From the NCBI GenBank assembly GCA_016271365.2, contig CM057450.1, positions 1,807,429,967 to 1,807,493,966 of the forward strand: DNA of 64,000 bases, written 5' to 3'. The DNA comes from Neoceratodus forsteri (taxonomy: Eukaryota; Chordata; Ceratodontiformes; Ceratodontidae). Positions 22,000 to 33,399 of the stretch are shown here, one piece after another; position 1 is the first letter of the stretch; each line of letters starts with the position of its first letter. Both the position numbers and the translations under genes were made by a program. The notes beneath the pieces are model-generated. The model saw only the letters and a program-made list of their open reading frames with translations, was not told the DNA's origin and made no database searches.

Positions 22000-22760
22000 C
22001 ACCCACTCACTGGGATGGTTCAAGAGTTATCTCTCTGGACGCACCCAGAGGGTCAAGTGGGAGGATAAAGTCTCCAAGCTAGTTTCCACTCAAAGAAGGG
22101 GTACCTCAAGGTCAACTCGCCCCTTCTCTTTACACTGTTCATAAATGATCTGCATAAACACTGCGGGAGTAGCAGCGCTATCCAGTACGCGGATGATGCG
22201 GTCATTTACAGAGCTTCCCCTAATTTACCAGAGTTGGAGACAGCCCTCCAAGAAGACATCCATCAGATGGAGGGCTGGCTCACTCTGAACAAAATGGTTT
22301 TAAACACCAACAAAACGAAGGTAATGCTCTTTGGCCCTAGATCCCTGGGAACTGAGAGGTCACATCTCCTACAACTCCAGTCCAGGGGTGTAAACTTGAG
22401 GTGGTCACTTCCACCAAAATACCTTGGCCTTACCCTGGACCAAGGCTTCACACTAAAAATCACGTAGACCAAATCACCAAAGCCATCCATGGGAAATTGG
22501 AATCCTCTATAGACTAAAGGACCAGATTATCCCGAAGCTAGGGTAGCCATTGCCACTAGCATACTCCTCCCAAAGCTCAATCACAGCGCCCCGATTCTCC
22601 AGGGCGTGGCCGTGACAGAGTTAGGAAGGCTGCAGACCTTGTACAATAAGATAGTCCACTTTGCCACCATGTCACACCCGAGACTCACCACTGCGAGGCC
22701 AATCTAGAGCTCAGGTGGCCGTCTCTGAAAGCTTGCCTCTCTCGCAACCCTCTGCCTCAT
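22000..22760 (+). pseudogene. LINE reverse transcriptase C-terminal half (frameshifted)
   Basis: The catalytic box is SAIQYADDAVIYRASP at about 22174-22220. It is followed by ALQEDIHQMEGWLTLNKMVL, NKTKVMLFGPRSL and PPKYLGLTLDQGF in the frame 22234-22467. Past that, SILLPKLNHSAPIL and LGRLQTLYNKIVHFA (about 22555-22670) match the RT C-terminus. The GVPQGS box is damaged (GVPQGQLAPSL-like across 22098-22130). Confidence 0.8.
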
Positions 22761-23460
22761 TTCAAGCTACTGGGTCCCACACCTCCCCCAGCCTGAATGG
22801 TCTGCAGGGGTGAAACCCAACCCACGGTGCCTGCGCCATCAGGCCAAACTCTCCTCGTGTTCCCAAGACCAGGACCAAAGCCGGGTCTAGGTCCTTTGTG
22901 TACGCCGCCCCTTCCATCTGGAACAACCTCCCCTTGGAGGTACGGGAGGCCGAGTCCGTCACCAGCTTCCGGACAAAGCTTAAGGGACACCTGCTCAACA
23001 GGAGCACATGTCTTTGCCACAGGACCTGACCACATACAGCCACCCTGGTAGCTCAATAGACCCTGCCAACCTCGCCATCCTGGCAGCATAACGGACCTCC
23101 CCCTAAAGATGGGGTGCACTTATGTCCCAACTTATCCCCCTTCCAATTTGCCCACAAAGAAGCTAACCCTAGGTCTTTAGCTACTGCTCGCCTTGCAGAG
23201 CACTTTTAATCTAATCACTAACTTGTGATGTATAATGGTCTCATTATGTGTAACCTCTATGTCCTTACAGCCTGCATGTCTTCCACTACCTGCTGCCCGG
23301 CAACATATGTATTCTTACTGTTAAAACTTTACAGTCACTGACTATGCAGTCTATTACCTGTAGTTGTTGTTTCACCTGGTCGCCCTGAAAAAGGGACCTC
23401 CGAGGCCCAGCGGGCCTACCCGGTCATCAAAATTCAATAAATAAATAAATAAATGAATGA
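22761..23460 (+). mobile_element. LINE C-terminus, 3' UTR and tail
   Basis: A C-terminal block (SRSFVYAAPSIWNNLPLEVR in another frame, about 22887-22945) matches the ..AP..WN.LP.E.R terminus of this clade. The 3' UTR ends with the hairpin AGGCCC-AGC-GGGCCT at 23403-23417, then CAATAAATAAATAAATAAAT at 23435 onward. Confidence 0.75.
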
Positions 23461-23937
23461 ATACTGTACATCCCGTGGCCCAGTCCCCTTTGGATGTATG
23501 GGAACACATAAGAACTGTAAATATGTTTAAATTAGTGAACTGCTGCTACCTGTTGGTTCCCAGCTTCCCACTACTCTCTTGCTTGGGACTTGTATATGCT
23601 GATTATGTCTGGGCCCTTGGCCGAGTTGCAGTCAGTGCTCTAGACATGTAATCCCCTGTCACCTTGTTAGTGTTGTGCACAGTACTGTGTAAATAAATTG
23701 TTGGTATTTTGTAAGCAAATTATGCCTCAAATGTGGTGCCCCGTGTCCCTTCTCATACAAGTAAAGGCGGGCCAGAGTTTGTTCAGAACTGAAGTATGCC
23801 TAAATTACATTTGCTGCCAAGATAAATATATTGTTGTTTACCCTAGTTGCTTTGCCAGGATCTATAGCGTTATGCAAATCAGATCTACTTTCTGACATTC
23901 AAGGGTGGCTTAGAGGAACCAGTTGTCATCTTAATAA
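23461..23937. other. Stretch with no recognised feature
   Basis: Short frames only. Confidence 0.35.
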
Positions 23938-24185
23938 TAGTAGTAGTAAAAATCTTTATTTTTGTGACAGAATTAAAGTGTTAGGGCCACCATGGTCCTG
24001 TTTTCAAAGCTGCCCTATGTTGAGATATAGTGCATTAGTTACAGTAGTGACAGTTTCAATATAAACATGCAAGATGTGTTACATTGGTTACAACAGGTAA
24101 ATTAACAGTAAAAGCATACAATGTACGTTAGCTAAAGCAACTTACTATCGCAATATAAACAGTATTTACATTTAGTCTTGCAGAC
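23938..24185 (-). mobile_element. LINE-type 3' end, antisense (tentative)
   Basis: On the minus strand the sequence ends GGTGGCCCTAACACTTTAAT..ACAAAAATAAAGATTTTTACTACTACTATTATT, a LINE-like 3' UTR with a short trinucleotide tail. No coding part is visible. Confidence 0.4.
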
Positions 24186-24299
24186 AGTTGTGGAGCCCTG
24201 GTGATGAGACGAAGATGGTGGATATCAAAACTGAGAGGGCCCTCAGGACCTCCCCATGAGGGGCATAGTTATAATGTAGAGAGCGATTTGCAAAGGTGG

Positions 24300-24567
24300 T
24301 CCAGAGACTTATATAGGCAGCACCCTCATGGTGACAACGTCAATAATCACTTCTCCCTTGCTCTTCAGCAAATACAATCCTGGCTCACCTTAAATCATCA
24401 AATTCTTAATGTCTTCAAAACTCAGGACATGCTCTTCGGGTCCCTTGGAAAATTCTCTGCTGACTCCCCTAAACTACAGGTCCTATGCCTTGACAGTTCT
24501 GCAGTGACTGTAACAAACCCCTTTAAATACCTTGGAGTCACACTTGACCCTGCCCTTGACTTTTCTT
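24300..24567 (+). pseudogene. L2-clade LINE RT fragment, left of nested insertions
   Basis: In one frame: ALQQIQSWLTLNHQILNVFK, QDMLFGSLGKFS, NPFKYLGVTLDPALDFSSHI. These are the RT blocks downstream of the YADD box. The copy is cut at about 24568 by antisense CR1. Its C-terminus reappears at 26.77 kb. Confidence 0.8.
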
Positions 24568-24763
24568 CGCACATACTACCTCCTCAGGGAGGCTGTTCCA
24601 TGCATCCACGACCCCCTCCGTGAAAAATACTTCCTCACATTACCTCTGAGCCACCCCCCATCTTCAAATTGAGGCCCCTTGTTCTTGTACATCTCTTTTT
24701 CTGAAAGATGCTACCCTCTTGGACTTTGTTGATTCCCTCAAGGTACTTGAAAGTTTCTATTAA
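24568..24763 (-). mobile_element. CR1 LINE, 3' portion, antisense (left piece)
   Basis: CCTCCTCAGGGAGGCTGTTC to GTACTTGAAAGTTTCTATT matches 48225-48412, the antisense CR1 in the DIRS element. It stops where a DIRS fragment begins and resumes near 26000. Confidence 0.85.
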
Positions 24764-25996
24764 ACAACATGAAGTCTTGCTGTATTCTGACTATTACAGT
24801 TAACCCCAGCCTTTAAACTGCCCCGGAGAACAAAGGGTTAACTTTGTATGCAGAGCATAGAATGCTGAGCTCGAGCTCGGTTGAGGTCTCTGTCTGGAGC
24901 CCTTTGAAATCCAACCGTCAGATTCTTTACTCCGCCTCACTGAACAGTCGCTCCAGAGATTTCTCCTTCAGCTCGGTTCGAAAGTCGGTTTAAGTCTCGT
25001 TAAATTGTCGGTTTTAAACCGACTTATTTCATATTTGCCTGGCCCTGTCTGTGGTACCATGAGTAATAGATAGGTTTTGTTCTAATTTTCGTGTGGAAAT
25101 TGTAAGTGTTAGATCGGTTCGCTGAACCCGATCACTTGTAGTTCCTTGTGTTTTACTTTAGAGTGTGGTTACCGGTCCTTATCGGTTCTAAAAAAACGTG
25201 TTTTGAACGTTTTCTTTTACAATACCCGTGAGACGGTTAGGAACCGATAAGGAAGTCTTGCCTGGTGGTTGCCATAAAAAGGATAAGTTTGGTTAGGTTG
25301 GCCATGTCTGAGAAACTCAAGGAAAAAAACCCGGGCCCACTGAGTTTTAACACTGCAGTGAGTGTGGGGAGGTCTTTGCTAAGGCCAATCCCCACACCAC
25401 CTGTGTTTATTTCTGGGGTTTGAACACCTCGATACAGACTGCCAAATTTGTAAAAATGTTCCTAAATCTACCCTTGAAAAGAGATTGGGTAGACTGAAGG
25501 AAAAGGAGGCAGAGAAGTCTGCTGACCCAGACGGCCATCCCGGTTCAGTTCCGACCAAACCAGAAGGAGTGCCCTCTGACCAGGGTGATACTTCTTCAGG
25601 CAAGAGGAGAGCCGATCCTGAGGGGTCGGTTCCTACAAAAAGGAAACGCAAAGTAAAATCGTCCGGTTCGGATCCAGAGGTACATGTTCCGACCGCCGAG
25701 GAGATAGCCAGAGCGATTCGGATTGTGAAATCGCTTTGTCCGGTTCCGACCAATCTGGCACCTTTTGGCAGGGGTTCAGTTTGGTCAGTTCCCCCAGTTC
25801 AAGATTATACCCCTGAAGATTTTTATGAACTGGAGTTTGAGGAGGGGAGTAGTTTGAAGATGATGGTGAAAGTCTGGATGTGCCTGTGGAACCGGACATC
25901 TCCCCAGATAGACCTTCTGGTGTTTCCCCTCCTAGGCTTTCTGAGTCCCCTTCCCATTTTGTGTTGTACAGAAAAGTGGCTGAAACCCTCCAGCTC
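24764..25996 (+). mobile_element. DIRS retrotransposon fragment: left terminal repeat and gag start
   Basis: The left end AAACAACATGAAGTCTTGCT continues into AGTCTTGCTGTATTCTGAC (24773-24791), which is the left-terminal-repeat edge predicted from the internal complementary region at 51.84-51.94 kb. The next 150 bp is inverted relative to 52200-52340. The gag region runs from ATG at about 25303 and matches 44070 onward: the Cys/His block (frameshifted), SADPDGHPGSVPTKPEGVPS, EEIARAIRIVKSL and QDYTPEDFYE. It ends abruptly at about 25996 (CTCCCTATGGAG), where CR1 sequence resumes. RT and recombinase are absent. Confidence 0.85.
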
Positions 25997-26650
25997 CCTA
26001 TGGAGGATATACATATTAAGCTGCTGTAGTCTCTTCTCGTATGTCTTCTGGTGCAGACCCTGCACCATTTTGGTTGCCCTCTTCTGAACAGCTTCCACTC
26101 ACTCTATGTCTTTGCGGAGATGGGGTCTCCAGAAATGCACACAGTACTCCAGATGGGGTCTCACCAACTGTCTGTACAGAGGGATAACAACTTCCTGTTT
26201 TCTACTGGTGATGCTTCTCCTTATGCATCCCAGTATCCCCCCAGCACCTCCTTACTGCCTTCTCACATTACTTGCCCACCTTTAGGTCATCTGATATAAT
26301 TACCCCCAGGTCCCTTTCCATTTTTGTTGTTGTCAGTATCTCACCCCACACTGTGTACTCTTCCCCTGGGTTTTTGTTTCCCAGGTACATTACTTTGCAC
26401 TTCTTTGTGTTAAATCTAAGCTGCCATACATTTGACCATTCCTCCAATCTTGCCAAGTCCCTTCTCATTCTTTCCACCCCACCTTGTGTATCAACCCTTT
26501 TGCAGATCTTTGTGTCGTCTGCAAAGAGACGTACTTTTCCTTCCAGGCCCTCTGCAATGTCACTTATAAAGACATTAAAAAGGACTGAATCCTGCGATAC
26601 CCAACTGGTAACCCCCCTTTCTTCACTGTGGACTCTGTTTATTATCACCA
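25997..26650 (-). mobile_element. CR1 LINE, RT portion, antisense (right piece)
   Basis: The minus-strand blocks are [20 protein letters not shown] (26098 down), RDLGVIISDDLKV (about 26280), LRFNTKKCKVMYLGNKNP, VRLFADDTKICK (RT FADD box, about 26530) and a damaged GVPQGS near 26610. Together with 24568-24763 it is one CR1 copy split by the DIRS fragment; roughly 45 bp of CR1 expected at the junction is missing. Confidence 0.85.
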
Positions 26651-27277
26651 CTGCTTGCTTTACTCTGCCCTGCAGTAGCTATCCCCCTCAGACATGTGCT
26701 CCTATACCCTAGTGTGCTTCATTGACTCCATTACCTGATCCCCCCACCCCACCCTGCCACCCTAGGTGCTATGCTCAACCCAGTGATACACTCTCGACCT
26801 CTAAGGTCAGCAACCTCTGCCCAGCTCTCAGTCCTGCTCTGCTCGATTAGGTTGGGTGAGCAAGCATTCTCCCACCTTGCTCCCAAATTCTGGAATTCCC
26901 TACCTCACCATATCAGGAGCTCCAAATCCCACCTGCCCTGTTCTCTCACTTAAATGCACTTGGTGTTTGCAAATGCACTTGATACTTTAGTTCGTATTGC
27001 CTCTTAGCATTCTGCCTGGCTCTTCTGGTACCAATGTTTTTAACGTTTAATTTCCTATGACCTGTCCCTGTATCATTTACGCATCCCTACATGGTGTTAT
27101 CAGTCTTCTGGTCTGTAATTACTGCCTATCCCTGCGTGGATATCTGTATTCTCCCCTTTACATTGTTCAAATGTGATTGTATTTTTATTATCTGTACTCT
27201 TCCGGATCATGCCTGAAAATAGGCAGGTCCTTGCCTAGTGCACTTACCCGGTAACCAAAAGCAAATAAATAAATACG
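26651..27277 (+). mobile_element. L2-clade LINE C-terminus and tail, right of nested insertions
   Basis: The frame 26771-26953 ends with LGEQAFSHLAPKFWNSLPHH, the C-terminal block of the LINE whose earlier part lies at 24300-24567. The 3' UTR ends with TGCCT-GAAAAT-AGGCA (27210-27225), TAGTGCACTTACCCGG and AAATAAATAAATA (27263-27275), the same tail as at 16.5 kb. Confidence 0.8.
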
Positions 27278-27789
27278 TCTGCCAGACTCAGAACTACATC
27301 TAATAAGATGTTACCACCCCGATACCTCTAGGCATGGGAGACACCCCTGGGTTATGGCACTTCCGCATGATACAGGCAGATACCCGGGCCAGGGAAAACT
27401 TGAAAAAATACATTTTGGGACACATTTTTGCTTATGCAGTGTATCATCTATTTTCTATATTGAGCCATCATTTTTCTTTATAACTATTTATATTAACAGG
27501 GAACTGAGTCGCTCTCCCCTAACCTTTATCGGCTCTAGCTACTTGTCCACAGCTGACACAATAGTCTCCTGCATGTGAAATCACAGTCTGCTGTTGTGGA
27601 AGCAATTATGATTTCCTTATCAGGTGATTATGAAATCAGGTGTAGGCAAGCAGTCAGTGCAGGTAAAGTCTTGAGGTAAAATCCTGTTTCATGATATTGT
27701 ATGGCGTGAGTTTGGGGACTTGAACGCACCCGCAGAAGCTGAGCCCCCTCAAATTTGAATGCAGCCTTAACCTACTGTCTCACTTGTTT
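27278..27789. other. Stretch with no recognised feature
   Basis: No motif or repeat assigned. It may include the 5' flank of the hAT remains downstream. Confidence 0.35.
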
Positions 27790-28910
27790 TAATATATATT
27801 TTTAAACAGCTGGCTCTGCATCCACCGGTTCACATGGGAGAAGACCAGCGCATGCGCGACTGCTGAAATGTTTTTTTACCATGTGTGAATGTCATTGATG
27901 AAGCAGGAGGGCCCCGGCAGGCAGAGGAGCATCAACAAGTTTAACACAAAAGCTCTTTTAAGAGCTGATCTGCCCGCAATTTAAATCTGCCTGTCTGCTA
28001 GGCCATAACAAGCAGTTATGCTCCGTTGCTTGAATGGCTGGAAGATTTAGATAACAGTCCTGACTACAAGGCATGTGCTGCAGAAGCTTATGGGTTTTTT
28101 GAGTCTTTAAAAAAATTTGACACCTTCTTTAAATTAGAGTTGCTTCAAATTATTTTTTTTAAATAGCTGGCTCTGCATTCACCGGTTCACATGGGGGAAG
28201 ACCGGTGCATGCGCAACTGCTGAATATTTTTTTTCCATGTGTGAATGTCAGTTATGAAGCGCGGGGGCCCCGGGTAGGCAGAGGAGCATCAGCAAGGGGA
28301 GACCACACACGTCCGCTACAACACTAGAAGAAGAGTGCAGAGGATCATGTGGTGCTGCATTAGAGGGCCAGCTGACCCAGATGAGAATCAATGTAAGGGC
28401 CTGGGGCCATCTCTTGTAATCTCAGTCCCATCACCTCCAACTCCGGTGACTGACATAAGTGACAGCCTAAGAGATGGAAGGGGGGCAAGCATCAGATTGT
28501 AAACGGACACCAATAGTAATTGTCCTTTACTAACTGAACCCACCCCCTCCTTGTCTCTCTCGAACGTTGAAGTCATGCTGTCTGAGCTCAGCATGCCACA
28601 TAAAATTTATTGCCTGCCTGATTTCACGCGCATATGTGTAGGTAGTTGGAGGCTGGGACTGAGAGAGAGTAGTTGAAGAACTCAAGTCAAGTTTAACACA
28701 AAAGCTCTTTTAAGAGCTGATCTGCCTGCAGTTTAAATCTGCCTGTCTGCTAGGCCATGACAAGCAATTACGCTTCATTGCTTGAATGGCCCAAAGATTT
28801 GGATAACAATCCTGAGCACAAGGCACATGCTAAAGAAGCTTATGGTTTTTTGAGTCTTTAAAAAAATATGACTCCTTCTTTAAATAAAAGTTGCTTCAAA
28901 CTATTTTTAC
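27790..28910 (+). repeat. Partial tandem duplication within hAT-related sequence
   Basis: CAGCTGGCTCTGCATCCACC (27808) recurs as TAGCTGGCTCTGCATTCACC (28164). TTTAACACAAAAGCTCTTTT (27940) recurs at 28692. Each pair extends over 130-220 bp. The second copy carries about 390 bp (28297-28688) absent from the first, whose junction lies at a shared CAAG. Confidence 0.75.
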
Positions 28911-29711
28911 CATTGTTGAAGATGTTCTGCCCTTCAAGGAGCCCAACTGAATTTTCGGCTTGGTGAAGATGTAATTGGGAATGTGAAGGAAATAATGCTT
29001 GCTGGTCAGAATGAATCGCGCTTTCCTGCCATTTAGCAATCAGTCGTGAATGTAGCCCAGGGTCTAGTGCTTGAAGAGCCTAATCTACCTAGAAAATGAA
29101 AAATTTCTGCCAGGTTTCAAGAAGGAGAGTCAGAGCATCATTTCCCTACCACACCAGATGACCATTAGCAGTACTTTGAAGCCATTGAATGCTTTGAATC
29201 GAAGGAGACCACCTCTCATTTAACGAAGCTGGAAGATTTTCTGGTTGGAAAGGAAGATGTGATACATGTGAAAGAGTTCTACCAGGATGATTTTAAAGAT
29301 TATTCAAGGCTTCAGCTGCACAGAGATGTGATATTAGATGCAGCCAGAATCTCTGGAACCACTGTGAGTGACTTTTAAGGTGTTCTGCAGTTCATGAAGG
29401 TAGAGAAAAATGAGGGACTGCGACTGTTAATTCCAGAGGGCATGAGATTAGTGAAGCTTGTTCTGACAGTGCCTGTGTCTACTTGTTCTGCAGAGAGGTC
29501 TTTTTCGAGCCTTCATAGGCTGAAGTCCTACTTACGTACCACTGTGACCCAAGAAAAGCTGACCGCTGTTGCTGTCCTTTCAAGCCACGCCAATATTGTC
29601 AGAAATCTTGACATGATGAGTCTGATTGATAATTTTATTAAAAAAGCTTCAGTAAGAAAGCATATATTTGCTTTAGTGGGGTATGTTCATGGAAATAGAG
29701 TACTAACTTAG
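28690..29711 (+). pseudogene. hAT transposase, fragments including the C-terminal dimerisation domain
   Basis: The frame 29394-29711 contains VLTVPVSTCSAERSFSSLHR followed by LKSYLRTTVTQEKLTAVAVL, the conserved hAT C-terminal (dimerisation) domain. Upstream, in broken frames, are YFEAIECFESKETTSHLTKL (about 29175) and VKEFYQDDFKDYSRLQLHRD (about 29270), a layout like the transposases close to ZMYM1-type proteins. The catalytic DDE core between the N-terminal pieces at 28.7-28.9 kb and 29.1 kb is largely missing. The fragment is not functional. Terminal repeats could not be located. Confidence 0.75.
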
Positions 29712-30339
29712 AGATTAACTTCTCCAGCCTATAACTGGCACAACAAGTGGTTAGTAGCAAAAATTTGTATATTGGGTTGTTGCTGATACTGAGCAGAGAT
29801 AAACAAGCATTTGTCAATGCCGAATGTTTGCTTGCTGGCATTAGCAGTGGAAGTACAGGAGTTAGACAGATGCAGTATAGGAATGGCAGTGATGTATTGA
29901 ACTGACGCCAACTCCACCCCCACCCTGCAGAGATGGACAGGCATTGGGGTATGCCTTTGGGTCGTCACCCATAACGGTCACGACATTTCACCTCACACTA
30001 TTCTGCAGACACTGACAAGTGTCAAGGCGTGCCTTGAGGTGTTCGGACTTTACACTCACCTCATTCCATAAAGAATATGCTGAAATGGGTGCAGTATAGG
30101 AGAATGGTGTGAACTCTGGGGCCAAAGAGTCCAAGTTGCACCTCAATGCCTGTCACTGGCTGCAGGGTGGCTGTGGGGGTGGAATGGTGTGAGCATTACT
30201 GTCGACAATCCCTAGTCACACTCCCTGACGCCTGTCAGTCCCTACACAGTAGGGCAGATGCCTGTCAGACCCTACAGGGTAGGGTGTTATGGTCGGAAAC
30301 CCTAAGGCCCTGGGCGTGTCTTGGTATTTTTGCTCTAAG
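29712..30339. other. Stretch with no recognised feature
   Basis: Includes CACTCCCTGACGCCTGTCAG-type short repeats at 30215-30290 but no coding motif. Confidence 0.35.
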
Positions 30340-31320
30340 TTTTCAACATGGGTTTTTGTGACCCCACCACATGAACAGTGACACTATCAGTTTGTTAACC
30401 GAAAGATTAAAAAACACATTTCCAACATGATGCGAAAAAAGACGGCTGTCGTGTTAATGCGGAGGTGTAAAAAAATGGTAATGTTGAAAATCTGGAGCGT
30501 AAATGTAAAAAAAAAATGGTGAAGTCACGAGCGTGCATAGAAACTGCACAATGCACACCCGTAATGCAATTCATTTGGGGATTTTTTGCACCAGATTTTC
30601 AGTATAGGCATTTTGGGACCTCCACTCATGAACAGTGTTACTGTGATTTTCTTAATCTGTCCCGAACACTGATTTCCCACAGCGACTGCGCTATTCTGTG
30701 CTGGAAGTGCCAAAACACATTTCAGCCAGGATGTGAAAAATGACAGCTGTACTGTTAATAAGGATGTGTGGAAAGATGACAACGGTGAAAATCTGGAATG
30801 AAAAATATTACAAGTCTGTGAAGTTACAAGGGCGTGTAGAAACTGCGTAATGCACGCTCGTAACACAGTCATTTTATGGACATTTGTGACCAAATGTTCA
30901 ACATAGGCATTTTAGGACCTCTGCTCATGAACAGTGTCACTGTGATTTTCTTAATCTGTCCCGAACACTGATTTCCCACAGTGACCGCGTTATTCTGCGC
31001 CAGAAGTGCGAAAACACATTTAGGCCAGGATGTGAAAAATGACAGCTGTACTGTTAATAAGGAGGCGTGAAGAAATGCCAATAGTAAAAATACTACAAAT
31101 TCACAAATTTGCGAGTGTGCGTGGAAACTGCACAGCGCACGCTCATAACACAGTCACTTTTGGGAATTTCTTTCACCAGCATAGGCTTTTTGAGAGTCCA
31201 CCTCATGAACAGTGACACTGTCGTTTCATTAATTGGTCCTGAAAGGTGATTCCATGTGGTGACCACAAAATCACCTTTCGGGACCGAATAACCAAATGAC
31301 AATCACCAATTTAATGAGGC
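30340..31320. repeat. Tandem repeat, unit about 260-300 bp, 3.5 copies
   Basis: The marker CATGAACAGTG recurs at 30370, 30627, 30926 and 31203 (spacings about 257, 299, 277). Each unit also has AAAACACATTT.AG/CC followed by GATG.GAAAAA.GACAGCTGT, GTTAAT..GGA, and GAAACTGC...ACGCTC/GTAA. Units are diverged by point changes and indels. This looks like a short satellite array. Confidence 0.8.
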
Positions 31321-31629
31321 AGGGTCCCAAGAACCCCGTGTTGAAAATTTGGTGCCAAAATTCAAAAACATGACTCAGTTATGCACCAAAGTTGAAAAAA
31401 CCCTATTTATGCCATTTACAGCTTACTGGCATTTCTTCAGTTCGCGGTCAGCTTTGAAGAGTGCAGACATGTTCCTGGTCCTCCAGATCGCCACTAGCCT
31501 CGGAGGTAAGTATGAGGTGAGGGGGGTGGGAGGTGGGCAGAGGGCGGGCATGGGTTGGGGGGCAAGAGAGTCAATGAGGGACCATTTTCTTTTGTTACAG
31601 GATTTTTAATTTTACATAGACAACGTGGG

Positions 31630-31910
31630 ACTTTTGCCATGCTGGGGTGGACTCCTAGCATGGTACCTGGAAGTTTTGGGGGCAGTGGAGCCAATGGGGA
31701 TTGGGCACTGCTGGCTAATACAGTGTTGGGGGGACCATGAGGACACTGGACTTATGCCATGCTGGGGTGGGCTCCCAGAGTGGCACCTGGAAGTTTGTGT
31801 TTTTGGGGGACACTGGAGCTGATGGGGATTGGGCACCCCCGTCAGAGATGCAGTGTGCTTGGGGGGGAGTGTGCATGAGCCGAGGGGGATTGAGCACCCC
31901 CTTGGCATAC
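31630..31910. repeat. Tandem repeat, unit about 120 bp
   Basis: GCCATGCTGGGGTGG occurs at about 31636 and 31756, followed in both by CCTGGAAGTTT and GGGGATTGGGCAC; a third, shorter unit (GGGGATTGAGCACCCCC) follows at about 31884. Confidence 0.75.
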
Positions 31911-31937
31911 AACAAATTGGAGCAGGGTATGCATACA

Positions 31938-32100
31938 ACCACCGCTACAATCAGCGGTGGTGACATGTGGGTCAATTTGCATACTGCTGACAGCACGGCA
32001 GTATGCTGATTGCCTACACGTTACCATCGCTGATTGTAGCAGTCGTTTGCTTTCAGCTGTACGCCACTGCATTGGAACTGCTGTCATAGACAGCTGGGAC
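31938..32100. repeat. Cluster of inverted repeats
   Basis: Three perfect hairpins lie within 160 bp: ACCACCGCT/AGCGGTGGT (31938-31946, 31953-31961), GCATACTGC/GCAGTATGC (31979-31987, 31998-32006) and GCTGTC/GACAGC (32080-32085, 32089-32094). In addition GCTACAATCAGC (31944-31955) pairs with GCTGATTGTAGC (32029-32040). Confidence 0.8.
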
Positions 32101-32110
32101 ATTCATTGGT

Positions 32111-33399
32111 GCGGTGGGACCACACCTGCAAAAACCCTCAGGGCATTGGAAGGGGGGGTGCCACACCTACGAAAACTCGTATGGTGGCACTGTGTTTCTT
32201 GCACATGCGTGCAAGCAAGCATAAAAAGATAAAATGAAAATCCTAGCACAACAGGTGTCATGTATTTCTAGCCTGAAATGTGACGTTAAAACCTATGACA
32301 TTTGTACTGTGCTTACTCCTGTGACTAATCATTATTTATAAATAAATCAGTGCTGAAATCCAAGGTGTCTAGTGTTTTTTTTATTTATTTTTGTTTACAG
32401 CCCGATGGTTTTCACAGGGATATTAATGTTTTGTAGCCAGACTTCCCGTGGCATTTGTACTGGTGGTGTCCACAAGGCCAGGCATGGTTCTGATTTAGTT
32501 TATAGCCGTTTGCTCTAAAACTGCATTTTTTTCAGTTCTCTCCCTCCTTTACCCCATCCCATGCTGTGTAAACACCCTCCCTGTTGTTTTAATATCCCAA
32601 CCCCCAACTCCTCCCGAATGACCTTTGACAAAACCCAGCCATGGTGTCCAGCTCTTGAAGATGTACATACGCCATGGTCAGGAGTTGGGAACTGGCCTTA
32701 GTAGCCTGTGGAAGCCTCACAGTGATGTGGTAGGGAGTGCTCAGAACACTGCTTAAAAGATTCCGCTCCAGAGTTCTTAGCCCTTCTTGCCCTGGACTAT
32801 CGCGCTGAAAGAGTTTGGTGTCCACTGCCAGCATCCACCATACAAACACCACAGTCTTGCCTTTAGCATACAAGTGGCGTGTCTTTTGGGGAGCTTCTCA
32901 GTCATACTGCTGGACTGGAGGACCAGGAGTGCCAAGATTATTTGTCTTTTAATCAGAACAGCAGTCAAGGTATGTTTTTTTTTTTGGGGGCAGTTCAGTG
33001 AAATACATAAATAAATGAGCTAAATGTTGTCAGTGGACACCAAGCACTGGGGTGTCTGAGTACATACACCACAATGAGTGCTTGGTGTCTCTGTACATAT
33101 TCCACAGTCGTCTTGGTTGAGTACGTTGCTGTTGAATTAAAAGCTTTTGAGCAGCACCACCTGCCTTGTGCTAGCCCTCATTTGGAGAACTATATTGCTC
33201 ACAGTTTTTGCACAGACAGACCTGCTTGTGTATGGAGCTAAAATTAAATTTTCTTAAGCAGAGTCCTCAGTGCAAAAATTGTGTTTTGTATGCTTTTCTG
33301 GTAAATTCCTGGGGTTGACCACCTGAATAGAAAATAAATTGCAATGAGGCCTTTGTGATGGTGGTGGTGGTGTTACAGGTGGTTGAAGGGTTTGGCTGC
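32111..33399. other. Stretch with no assigned feature
   Basis: It contains GTGTCCACTG..CATACACCACA-like segments at 32820-32850 and 33030-33110 that recur at 34480-34540 and 35800-35880, so it belongs to the same repeat domain. The 94-codon minus frame at 32589-32873 shows no recognisable domain. Confidence 0.35.

Noticed and set aside
25485..26087. A 200-codon protein-coding gene
   Set aside because: Its first part is DIRS gag and its last part is antisense CR1. The frame simply runs across a nested junction.
29394..29711. A domesticated hAT-derived host gene
   Set aside because: Only the C-terminal domain is open. The upstream transposase is fragmented and duplicated, and nothing suggests a preserved gene.
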